Assembly: GCA_051005015.1 (NCBI GenBank)
Contig: JBPCJT010000143.1
Coordinates: 1 to 10,796, forward strand
DNA length: 10,796 nt
Origin: JACMME01 sp051005015
Lineage (GTDB): Bacteria > Gemmatimonadota > Gemmatimonadetes > Gemmatimonadales > Gemmatimonadaceae
Direction: 5' to 3'
Shown: piece after piece, positions 1-5,961 of the stretch
Layout: every line of letters begins with the position of its first letter
Position numbering within the stretch: the stretch's first letter is position 1
The notes under the pieces: generated by a model
What the model was told of the DNA's origin: nothing
What the model saw: the letters and a program-made list of their open reading frames with translations, nothing else
Databases searched by the model: none
Made by a program: the position numbers and the translations under genes

Positions 1-2
1 CT

Positions 3-389
3 CCAGATTCGGTCGGGAGATGGGTAAAATCCGCCGAGGCGGACGTACTCGACCTCGAGAATAACCTCGCGAGCGCTACCCCATCCTGGGCCGGCGCCTG
101 CTTCCACGCGCAGCAGGCAGCGGAGAAGTACCTGAAGGCTGTGGTTGTCTCCCGCATGCAGAAGCCAATCCGCACGCACGAGCTATACGTTCTCGCGAAT
201 CAGATCCGCGAGCTCGGGCTCGAGCTTCCTGATTTCACGGCAGAGTTCAAACTGCTTTTCCAGTATGGGCAGGAAGCGCGATATCCCGGCATCGTGGAAA
301 TCCCGGACGAGGAAGCAGGGCGTCGCACGGTGGAGGCCGGCAGGCGTGTGGTTGAATCCGCCAAACGCCTGCTGCCGGAGACGGAATGA
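3..389 (+). CDS. HEPN-domain protein, 5' end cut by window edge
   Basis: Reading from base 3, the frame is open to the TGA at 387-389 and gives about 128 residues with no ATG before the HEPN motifs, so the start lies just outside the window. Visible are an opening Trp-Val-Lys-Ser-Ala-Glu-Ala-Asp segment, the family hallmark FHAQQAAEKYLKA, and a downstream THEL motif followed by a helix. This is the pattern of short COG2250/PF05168 HEPN proteins, all-helical proteins that often pair with an MNT nucleotidyltransferase in type VII toxin-antitoxin pairs. The usual Rx4-6H RNase signature is not exact here: the nearest arginines lie 2 and 9 residues before the His, so RNase activity is not assured. 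A nucleotidyltransferase would be expected immediately upstream, outside the window. The gene converges on the minus-strand protease gene with 22 bases between stops and no visible terminator. The GTG at 141 is internal and is not the start. Confidence 0.85.
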   Translation, partial: PDSVGRWVKSAEADVLDLENNLASATPSWAGACFHAQQAAEKYLKAVVVSRMQKPIRTHELYVLANQIRELGLELPDFTAEFKLLFQYGQEARYPGIVEIPDEEAGRRTVEAGRRVVESAKRLLPETE

Positions 390-411
390 TCCAGCGCGCC
401 ACGACGACCGA

Positions 412-1101
412 TCATCGCATCACTCTCGCGCCATCGGCATCGAGCACCTGGGCGCCGGGATAATCGAGTACGACTCGTCGGTCCCTGAAGAAATCCGCGC
501 CCAGGATCCACCCGCTGCAGATCATTCCCAGGGTCAGCGCAAGAATTTGAGGCAGGGTCCCTGCCTGCAAGCAAAGCCGGCGGTGGGGAAATCCGACCTC
601 CACATCCCGGACGCCGGTCTCGAAATCCCCCACTCCGGGAAAGAAATCGGTCACGGTGCGCACGACCTGGAGATTCTCCACGGCCTCGTCCGGCGCGTAG
701 GAGAGCGCCGCGCCAGAGTCGAGGATGGCCGTTGTGCGAGCTCCGTTGAACTCGATCGGAATTCGCGGAACATCCATCACCAACTCCATTGGCAGAACAC
801 CCGCACCGTCCAGCGCAATTGGCTCGGCGGAGAAAGTGACCTTGCCCCCGGGCCAGTCCACCAGGGTCCGATAGTCCTTGAGCGTTTCGTGGCCGAGGAA
901 ATATCGGATGTCGGGGTGCACCTGCTCCCGCACCAGATCGAGCACACCGAAGCTGTCGGGGCTGAGGCCGTGAGTCTTAACGCCGAGTTGCATGCTCCCG
1001 CCGGCACCGTAGCTCTGCGGCGACCCGGTATCCAGGAGTGCCAGGCCGTCCGTCATGGCGATCAACAAGTGATTCTTCACAACAGCCAGTTCGTACGCCA
1101 T
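412..1101 (-). CDS. Two-lobed retropepsin-like aspartic protease
   Basis: This 229-residue protein has two clan AA (retropepsin-like) half-sites in one chain. Lobe 1 has ALLDTGSPQSYG (catalytic-type Asp24) and later a FLGHETLKDY...VDWPGG block near residues 68-87. Lobe 2 has AILDSGAALSYA (Asp128) and WILGADFF...VLDYPG near 198-215. The D-[TS]-G and LG...DxPG spacing is repeated, which indicates internal duplication. Retroviral proteases assemble two such halves as a homodimer, so a fused pair could be an active monomer. I see no signal peptide and no clear membrane segment, which suggests a cytoplasmic protein. The ATG start has a GGAGAGAGGG-type ribosome binding site about 4 bases upstream. 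It lies 72 bases downstream of the 382-residue gene on the same strand, so an operon is likely. The substrate is unknown. The protease-fold assignment is good; enzymatic activity is inferred from the retained Asp residues. Confidence 0.75.
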   Translation of the reverse strand: MAYELAVVKNHLLIAMTDGLALLDTGSPQSYGAGGSMQLGVKTHGLSPDSFGVLDLVREQVHPDIRYFLGHETLKDYRTLVDWPGGKVTFSAEPIALDGAGVLPMELVMDVPRIPIEFNGARTTAILDSGAALSYAPDEAVENLQVVRTVTDFFPGVGDFETGVRDVEVGFPHRRLCLQAGTLPQILALTLGMICSGWILGADFFRDRRVVLDYPGAQVLDADGARVMR

Positions 1102-1173
1102 TATGCCCTCTCTCCAGTGAACCGCGCCACCACTCCCAGCGCTCTCAACTTCCCGCCCGATAATCCTCGATAC

Positions 1174-2322
1174 TCACGACACCCGCCGGACCGCCTTTCG
1201 CCCCACCTCCTCCTGATACTCTGACCAAAGCTCGGCAGCGTACGTCTCGGCTTTGGTTATCAACTTTTCGGCCTCGCAGAACACCGTGCTGCAATCGGCC
1301 AGGGAAACCGCGGTCAACGATGAGATGTCGGAAATCTTCGCCCAGGTGATCCGGCGTGTGCGATCTGTGTCGAAGTACTGGACTTGGTCCGCGAGCTCCA
1401 CCACACCCCCACGCGTCACCAACGCCTTGTATTCCGGCGCCGAGGATCGCTCAGCCATTCCCTGGCTCGTGTACGCCGACCCCACGATCCCATGCGCGTT
1501 GAGCTGCTGAAGCACACGCTCCGTGTCCCGGAAAGCGCACCCGACGATCAGATTGTAGTGATTGCGGCGCACAGTCAACGCGGCAGGCTTGCCCGCCGGC
1601 GCTTCCCACAAAGGCGCCTCGCTGGGCGGCAGCCCCATCTCGGCGAACGTCTGATCGTATGCACCCCCCGATGAATCGGCGAAATCCGGGCAAAGCTTGT
1701 CTATGTAATTCACTACCGTGTGACCGAGCTCGACGCGACTGTGCACCACCGCGGCGATTGTCGGATCCGCATTGATGGCCTGTTGACAGCTCAGAGCGTC
1801 ACGCAGCCGCGCTATCGGCAACGGGACCGTGATGTCGAACAGAATACCGTCGGGGAAATGCACTGCCGCGTAACCCTGGGGGACCTCGTCCGAGACAAGA
1901 ACGTTAAAGCGGCTACCGAGCCGCACATGCCAGAGATCGAGCCAGTCTGTCGGGAGATCTAGTTCGAACGGCCAGCCGAAGATCGCCTTGACCGCATCCA
2001 TCCACTCCCGGCAGGTTGTACTGCCGCTGTACCCCCTGATCCCACGCCACGCGGTGTGGAATAACACGCGCCTGCTCGAGCGGAGGCAGGTGAGGGATAC
2101 CGATGCGTTCAGCTCATCATCGCGCCACTCGGCATGCCATTCGTCCGCGGTGATGCTGATTGATTCGTGGACGAGTGAGCCGACGAGAAGCCTGCGAGGC
2201 AGGTCGTCTGGTTTTGCTACATCGAGTGGCTTCACATCGGTACTGCCGCGCGGACGATCCGACGTTCCAAGCAGAATGAGCTCCGGGAAGTCGAGCTGTT
2301 CGGCAATGTTTCGCGTTTCCAT
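1174..2322 (-). CDS. Unrecognised 382-residue protein
   Basis: I do not recognise this family. The frame is open for 382 residues from an ATG with a good ribosome binding site (AAAGGAG at 2328-2334, 5 bases before the start), so the gene itself is well supported. The protein is soluble-looking, rich in Asp, Glu, Trp and Ser, and has no signal peptide or membrane helix. The N-terminal half is predicted beta-rich around HAEWRDDELNASVSL and VLFHTAWRGIRGYSG. The middle has helical segments, and the C-terminus ends in a helix with several Glu and Lys. I see no nucleotide-binding loop, zinc cluster or nuclease motif. It is the first gene downstream of a minus-strand promoter, structured RNA and intrinsic terminator (2503-2633), from which a 180-nt leader separates it, and it precedes the two-lobed protease gene. 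It may be the protease's partner or substrate, but nothing in the sequence proves this. Confidence 0.7.
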   Translation of the reverse strand: METRNIAEQLDFPELILLGTSDRPRGSTDVKPLDVAKPDDLPRRLLVGSLVHESISITADEWHAEWRDDELNASVSLTCLRSSRRVLFHTAWRGIRGYSGSTTCREWMDAVKAIFGWPFELDLPTDWLDLWHVRLGSRFNVLVSDEVPQGYAAVHFPDGILFDITVPLPIARLRDALSCQQAINADPTIAAVVHSRVELGHTVVNYIDKLCPDFADSSGGAYDQTFAEMGLPPSEAPLWEAPAGKPAALTVRRNHYNLIVGCAFRDTERVLQQLNAHGIVGSAYTSQGMAERSSAPEYKALVTRGGVVELADQVQYFDTDRTRRITWAKISDISSLTAVSLADCSTVFCEAEKLITKAETYAAELWSEYQEEVGRKAVRRVS

Positions 2323-2502
2323 ACAATCTCCTTTCGATGAGGTCCCGTCTCACTCGCGCATGGTTCCCGCAAAAAACACGGGCCGGCATTGCCACCGTTT
2401 GGAGACGGATGGCGGACGGATCACGGAGCCGATTCTCTCCCCGTCCTCTCCATGCTGGCAGCCGAGACGGAGGCTGCCGGTACTTTTGAGTCATGAGACA
2501 AC
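2323..2502 (-). promoter_or_regulatory. Leader of the 382-residue gene, with inverted repeats
   Basis: This 180-base stretch separates the intrinsic terminator from the ATG at 2322. It contains a perfect 7-bp inverted repeat, GGCAGCC (2457-2463) and GGCTGCC (2472-2478), with an 8-base loop. The loop, GAGACGGA on the plus strand, recurs at 2402-2409, and its complement CCGTCTC occurs at 2345-2351, eleven bases upstream of the ribosome binding site. In the minus-strand RNA, GAGACGG near the start codon could therefore pair with either of two upstream CCGTCTC copies. I see no convincing second promoter and no protein gene here. A role in controlling translation of the 382-residue protein is an inference. 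Confidence 0.35.
2457..2478. repeat. Perfect 7-bp inverted repeat with 8-base loop
   Basis: GGCAGCC and GGCTGCC are exact reverse complements around GAGACGGA. On the plus strand a TTTT lies six bases beyond, so a weak terminator for plus-strand readthrough is possible. On the minus strand no U-tract follows, and there it would be a plain hairpin in the leader. Confidence 0.5.
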
Positions 2503-2529
2503 AAAAAACCCGCGTCTGACAGCCGCGGG
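2503..2529 (-). terminator. Intrinsic terminator, minus strand
   Basis: Read on the minus strand, CCCGCG (2529-2524) and CGCGGG (2514-2509) form a 6-bp GC stem around a 9-base loop, followed directly by six T residues (2508-2503). This is the textbook form of a Rho-independent terminator. No U-tract exists on the plus side, so it acts on minus-strand transcription only. It lies 157 bases past the stop of the nuclease gene and 180 bases before the start of the 382-residue gene. It could end the nuclease transcript, end the short RNA that starts near 2600, or act as an attenuator for the downstream gene. Confidence 0.8.
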
Positions 2530-2600
2530 CCTCGTGCACCGCGACTTAGTTGGATGTGGTGGCCTGCGCGGTCCAACAAGTCGGTGAAATCACCGCGCAC
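2503..2600 (-). ncRNA. Candidate pseudoknot RNA or attenuator leader
   Basis: A transcript starting about 7 bases past the -10 box (near 2598-2600) and ending in the U-tract would be about 98 nt. On the minus strand TGCGCGGT (2599-2592) is the exact complement of ACCGCGCA (2572-2565), giving 8 bp. GACTTGTTGG (2582-2573) pairs with CCAACTAAGTC (2553-2543), giving 10 bp with one bulged T. The arms interleave in the order S1-5', S2-5', S1-3', S2-3', with loops of 9, 0 and 11 nt, which is a sterically reasonable H-type pseudoknot with adjacent stems. A competing local hairpin, CGGTG-ATTT-CACCG (2595-2582), uses part of both 5' arms, so two exclusive states exist. The element resembles no riboswitch, tRNA or known small RNA that I can name. 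It may be a free small RNA, an attenuator or an RNA antitoxin. The pairings are seen; existence and function of the RNA are inferred. Confidence 0.5.
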
Positions 2601-2604
2601 TTCA

Positions 2605-2633
2605 ACGATATGATTAGCGGGTCAGCATGTCAA
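2605..2633 (-). promoter_or_regulatory. Strong sigma70-type promoter, minus strand
   Basis: On the minus strand a perfect TTGACA (2633-2628) is separated by exactly 17 bases from TATCGT (2610-2605), which matches four of six positions of the -10 consensus. Transcription would begin near 2598, precisely at the start of the pseudoknot-forming segment. The site lies in the gap just after the nuclease gene's stop, so the RNA and possibly the 382-residue gene have their own promoter. Confidence 0.6.
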
Positions 2634-2686
2634 GCCGACTTGAAACCTCCGGCATTGCGCCGCAGGGCATCACGGCCCATCGGCTC

Positions 2687-4558
2687 CTAGGCTACCCGCC
2701 TCCAGTACTCGAAAATCAGGACCATGCTGAGGGTGTCGAGCTTGCAGTACTGCAGCAGCAGCTCGCGCCACGCCGCCTTCGCAAGCGGATCGTTCTTCTC
2801 CACGCCGTACATCATCGCTTCGTACGCGCGGATAGCACCCGTGCCCTCGTGCACGTCCTGCGGCACGCCGTTGATCTCGATCCCCGGAAGCGACGAATAC
2901 GGATTCGTGTCGGGGTCCGCGCGCCTGCCCGTCCATAGCTCGAACGCGGCGCGCATCGTGTCGTCGCAACGCCATATCGCGTCGAGCATCGGCTTGATCG
3001 ACGTTCGGCCGCGGGAGCCGGGATGATGAAAGTCCCGCTGCGCCCACTGATGCAAATCCACGATTCGCCGAGCCTTTACGTCGGCGAGCCAGGCGACAAG
3101 CCCAGGATCGCTCACGCCGAACCGCGGTAGCTCTCCGGCCACCGTCTCGAGAGTCGTCCCTTCGAAGGATGACCAGGTCAGCACGGTACCCGAATCGCCG
3201 ATAGCCGCGCGTAGCGTGCGCGCGAACTCTTCATTCGGCCAGCGTGGCCCGGCGTTCAGCCACTCGCTATGTACGGGCGCGGCGCCGGGCGCGGCGACCG
3301 TGTGGCAGCTCCATTGAAACGCCACTAGGCCGTACGGCCTCATGCCGGCGTGATACGGCAACGCCAGCCGCGACGCCTCGAAGTCCACGAAGTGCAGCGG
3401 GTACGTGACTGCCGACACTCGATGGCTCAACTCCGGTCCGACCCAGATCTCTCCCGTCCTCGCGCAGGTGATCTGGCGGCGTTGGCGTTCCGCCGTCGGG
3501 CCCACAGAGCCGTCCACCTTCACCAGCGCCTCTTCCGGGATGTCGAACAGCGATGCCTTGCGCGCGCGCACGAGCCATTCGATCATAGGCGTCTTTTTGT
3601 CCGCGCTCTTCACCGTGCCGATGCTGAACAGCTCGAGGACGTGCGGCTCCGCATCGGCGAGCTCGCCCCAGCAGTCGCGGAAGCCGTTCAGCGGAACCGT
3701 TTCCGCCTGCTTGTACTCGCACTTGCCGCATTGCGAGCCATGCGGCCGCTTGTAGCTCTCGAGCGGCTCGTCCAGCAGCCGCTCGAACTGACTCGCGGCG
3801 AGATCGACTTCGTCGCGCAGCAAATCAACTTCCTCGGCGACGTTTACCTGCGTTAACACGTCCAGCTTCGGCAGCAACGCGCGGTCACCGATGAAGCTGG
3901 CCGTGTGGACTGTCGAGGCTCCATCCCGGTCGATGCGGCGATCGATTTCGAACAGGCTGATTACGTCGTCCACGCCTGACCGCTTGCTGGTGTCGACGAG
4001 GAGGAGGTGCGGCTCGACTATGAGATCGGGAAACAGTTGCTCGAGAATCAGCGTCTGGTAGGCGAGGTCCTCGAATGTTCGGTCCCACTTCGCCAGCAGA
4101 CCATACGGTTTTCTGGTGGATCGAAAGCATCCCTTGCCGCCCTCGGCCAGGCTGGCGGAGTGGGCGGCGCCGTCGAACGACTTGGACTTCACCTCGATCA
4201 GCCGGAGGGTGTCACCGCTCTTCTCCAGGATGTCGACGCGCGCCAACCTGCGGTTCCACAGAAGCGTGGCCTGGAACAGCGTGACCTGATCCTTCTCTAG
4301 TTGTCTGCGCGTCTCCTCGAAGGCGCGTTCCGGATCAGGATGGTACTCCAGCTGCGCGCCGTTGGGACGCTGCGCCTTCGCGAGCGCCTCCACCATGTAC
4401 CCGCCCTGCGCCAGCATGCGCATGTACGGGTCGTCGTCGCGCGCGTCGGGGTAGCCGTTCTCGCGGAAGAACAGCTTGGCCTCGCACGTTCGCGCGAGCG
4501 TGTAGTCCGACTTGGAGAGCAAGCGTGGGCGCGGTGCGGCGGCGGTGTCAACGGCCAT
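2687..4558 (-). CDS. Cas4/RecB-like nuclease fused to DUF2779 exonuclease-like domain
   Basis: This 623-residue protein has two nuclease-like parts. The N-terminal PD-(D/E)XK domain begins LLSKSDYTLARTCEAKLFF and carries Asp109 and the Glu122-Val-Lys124 active-site pattern, followed by a RecB-type Tyr-Gln helix near 167. Cys25 together with Cys277, Cys280 and Cys296 reproduces the one-plus-three arrangement that holds a 4Fe-4S cluster in Cas4 and AddB. The C-terminal part matches DUF2779 (PF11074), an RNase H-fold, DnaQ-like domain: HFVDFEAS (Asp392, Glu394), a WSSFE segment near 462, RIVDLHQW (Asp501) and YCKLDT (Asp608) supply a DEDD-like set. DNA processing in the cytoplasm is the likely role; no substrate is known to me. 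There is no Shine-Dalgarno sequence close to the ATG (GGAAG lies about 16 bases upstream). The gene stands alone, divergent from the RelA/SpoT-domain gene, with no cas genes nearby, so it is not a CRISPR Cas4. Confidence 0.85.
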   Translation of the reverse strand: MAVDTAAAPRPRLLSKSDYTLARTCEAKLFFRENGYPDARDDDPYMRMLAQGGYMVEALAKAQRPNGAQLEYHPDPERAFEETRRQLEKDQVTLFQATLLWNRRLARVDILEKSGDTLRLIEVKSKSFDGAAHSASLAEGGKGCFRSTRKPYGLLAKWDRTFEDLAYQTLILEQLFPDLIVEPHLLLVDTSKRSGVDDVISLFEIDRRIDRDGASTVHTASFIGDRALLPKLDVLTQVNVAEEVDLLRDEVDLAASQFERLLDEPLESYKRPHGSQCGKCEYKQAETVPLNGFRDCWGELADAEPHVLELFSIGTVKSADKKTPMIEWLVRARKASLFDIPEEALVKVDGSVGPTAERQRRQITCARTGEIWVGPELSHRVSAVTYPLHFVDFEASRLALPYHAGMRPYGLVAFQWSCHTVAAPGAAPVHSEWLNAGPRWPNEEFARTLRAAIGDSGTVLTWSSFEGTTLETVAGELPRFGVSDPGLVAWLADVKARRIVDLHQWAQRDFHHPGSRGRTSIKPMLDAIWRCDDTMRAAFELWTGRRADPDTNPYSSLPGIEINGVPQDVHEGTGAIRAYEAMMYGVEKNDPLAKAAWRELLLQYCKLDTLSMVLIFEYWRRVA

Positions 4559-4624
4559 GGGATTCGTAAGATACTTCCTTCATGCGATCGTGCTTCGAGG
4601 ATCCCGGGCGGGTGGCATCGGAGG

Positions 4625-4633
4625 ATGATAGCA
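4625..4633 (-). promoter_or_regulatory. Extended -10 element for the nuclease gene
   Basis: On the minus strand TGC-TATCAT is an extended -10 box (TGn plus five of six consensus bases). It would start transcription near 4618, leaving about a 60-nt leader before the nuclease ATG. No good -35 box is visible at the expected distance. Confidence 0.4.
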
Positions 4634-4694
4634 GGAGATCGGCTGCGCGGCGCACGGCTCGCTTGCACTGGCAGCCGTCCAGCTCGACATGCTG

Positions 4695-4703
4695 TGCAAT
4701 AAT
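4695..4703 (+). promoter_or_regulatory. Extended -10 element for the RelA/SpoT-domain gene
   Basis: TGC-AATAAT is an extended -10 box in an AT-rich island (4698-4709) within an otherwise GC-rich gap. Transcription would start near 4710, about 22 bases before the ATG. TTGCAC at 4663-4668 is too far away to be its -35 box. Confidence 0.4.
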
Positions 4704-4710
4704 ATATTTG

Positions 4711-4724
4711 CCCCATCTGTGGGG
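4711..4724 (+). promoter_or_regulatory. Hairpin covering the ribosome binding site of the RelA/SpoT-domain gene
   Basis: CCCCA (4711-4715) and TGGGG (4720-4724) form a perfect 5-bp stem with a 4-base loop. The 3' arm overlaps GGGGAA (4721-4726), the only Shine-Dalgarno-like sequence at the right distance (6 bases) from the ATG at 4733. If the start site near 4710 is right, the mRNA would open with this hairpin. Folding would limit translation; this regulatory role is inferred. Confidence 0.4.
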
Positions 4725-4732
4725 AATGCGCG

Positions 4733-5818
4733 ATGATTAACGCAGCCCTGCCAGGAGAATACGTGGCGTGGACCAAACCGGGATACAAGAGAACCGAAGT
4801 CGATGCAGCAGGCAAATACCTCGCGTCTAATTGGTGGGGATTCCCAGCTGACGAATTGGAGCGGCTTGATGCGTCGTTGGCGATTTTGAACAACTGGCGG
4901 TCAGCTCACAGCTTCCCCCTCAACACCTTTCAGTCGACACTCCGAAAAAAGGCGCGCGCTATTTACCCCAACGCTATTGTCGCGCAGCGCATCAAGCGTG
5001 TTCCGTCGATCATGTTGAAGCTAGAACGTTTCCCCTCGATGAACCTTTCGCAAATGCAGGACATCGGGGGATGTAGAGCCATTGTCGGTAGCGTCAGCAA
5101 TACGATGAAGCTTCGGGACGCTTACCTAAGGAGCCAACTTCGGCATACGCTCGTTCGGGAGAAGGACTACATAAAGGAACCGAAGGACTCCGGCTATCGC
5201 GGGATTCACCTAGTGTACAGATACCTAAGCGACCGGCAGCAAGGCGATCACAACGGATTGCAAATTGAGATGCAACTACGATCTCACCTTCAGCACGCGT
5301 GGGCTACGGCGGTGGAGACCGCCGGGACGTTCTTGGAACGCTCGCTCAAGTCAAGCCAAGGTCCTGACGAATGGTTGCAATTCTTTGCGCTCGTCAGCTC
5401 TGGCTTTGCGCTTAAGGAGAAATGTCCTCCCGTACCAGGCACACCAAAGAGCCCTGGAGAGGTGAAAAGAAAGATCAAGAGTCAGGCGAAGGTACTTCAG
5501 GTAGATCAAAACCTCCGCGCCTTTGGTGCAGCGATAAATGAAATCTCGGAGCCGACCCACAAGGATAGCCACTTCTTTCTGCTGGAACTCCAGCCGGAGC
5601 AGAATACCGTGACAATCAGTGGGTACACGATTCAGCAATTGGTGACGGCTAACCGAACGTACCTCGAAGTGGAAAAACGCCTAGCAGCCGAAAACGTTCC
5701 GGGTGCTCAGGCGGTGCTTGTCGCTGCCGATACGCTTGAATCACTGCGGCGAGCGTATCCGAATTTTTACTTGGATACGAATGCTTTTCTCGATTATTTA
5801 AAAGAGGTGACCGATTAG
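4733..5818 (+). CDS. RelA/SpoT-domain nucleotide pyrophosphokinase
   Basis: This 361-residue protein carries a RelA/SpoT synthetase fold without the HD hydrolase, TGS or ACT domains of full-length Rel. Motifs in order: QMQDIGGCRAIV (Asp110, metal-binding type, and Arg115), KDYIKEPKDSGYRGIHL (residues 144-160), and IEMQLRSHLQHAWA (Glu179, Gln181, His188). These match the catalytic residues of small alarmone synthetases that transfer pyrophosphate from ATP to GDP/GTP or, in toxic members, to other acceptors. The N-terminal 85 residues and the later block WLQFFALVSSGFALKE..CP fit a widespread stand-alone family of about 350 residues seen in accessory regions. There is no obvious antitoxin gene beside it, so if toxic it may be self-controlled by the C-terminal 130 residues. 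GC is visibly below that of the upstream nuclease gene, especially at the 3' end, which hints at transfer. No hydrolase partner is present. Confidence 0.85.
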   Translation: MINAALPGEYVAWTKPGYKRTEVDAAGKYLASNWWGFPADELERLDASLAILNNWRSAHSFPLNTFQSTLRKKARAIYPNAIVAQRIKRVPSIMLKLERFPSMNLSQMQDIGGCRAIVGSVSNTMKLRDAYLRSQLRHTLVREKDYIKEPKDSGYRGIHLVYRYLSDRQQGDHNGLQIEMQLRSHLQHAWATAVETAGTFLERSLKSSQGPDEWLQFFALVSSGFALKEKCPPVPGTPKSPGEVKRKIKSQAKVLQVDQNLRAFGAAINEISEPTHKDSHFFLLELQPEQNTVTISGYTIQQLVTANRTYLEVEKRLAAENVPGAQAVLVAADTLESLRRAYPNFYLDTNAFLDYLKEVTD

Positions 5819-5961
5819 CGCGGCTTCTTCTTCGCCCTCTTTTTCGGCTCAATGACTTCCGCCATAGGCAAGGCCATCACTCGCCCTTTAGGTCGGCCAT
5901 TCGCTCCAATGGTGGTGCAGGCCGCGCGCGAAATGATCGCGGCCGCGAGGTAGCTTCTCCC

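Noticed and set aside
145..1224. Long plus-strand open frame of 359 codons
   Set aside because: It runs antisense through the two-lobed protease, whose motifs are clear, and has low-complexity, shadow-like composition; high GC keeps such frames open.
2366..2382. CCCG/CGGG arms around an A-rich stretch as another terminator
   Set aside because: Only 4-bp arms and the T-run is in the loop instead of after the stem.
2503..2600. tRNA or T-box reading of the structured segment
   Set aside because: No TTC-type T-loop, anticodon arm or CCA end, and no T-box sequence; the pairing pattern is a pseudoknot, not a cloverleaf.
4640..4677. CGGCTGC/GCAGCCG 7-bp inverted repeat in the divergent promoter gap
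   Set aside because: The 24-base spacing and GC-rich setting make a chance match plausible; no operator symmetry around either -10 box.
5852..5953. Plus-strand 33-codon frame (starts MTSAIGKAITRPLGRPF)
   Set aside because: No ribosome binding site, antisense to an equally plausible minus frame, and no recognisable family.
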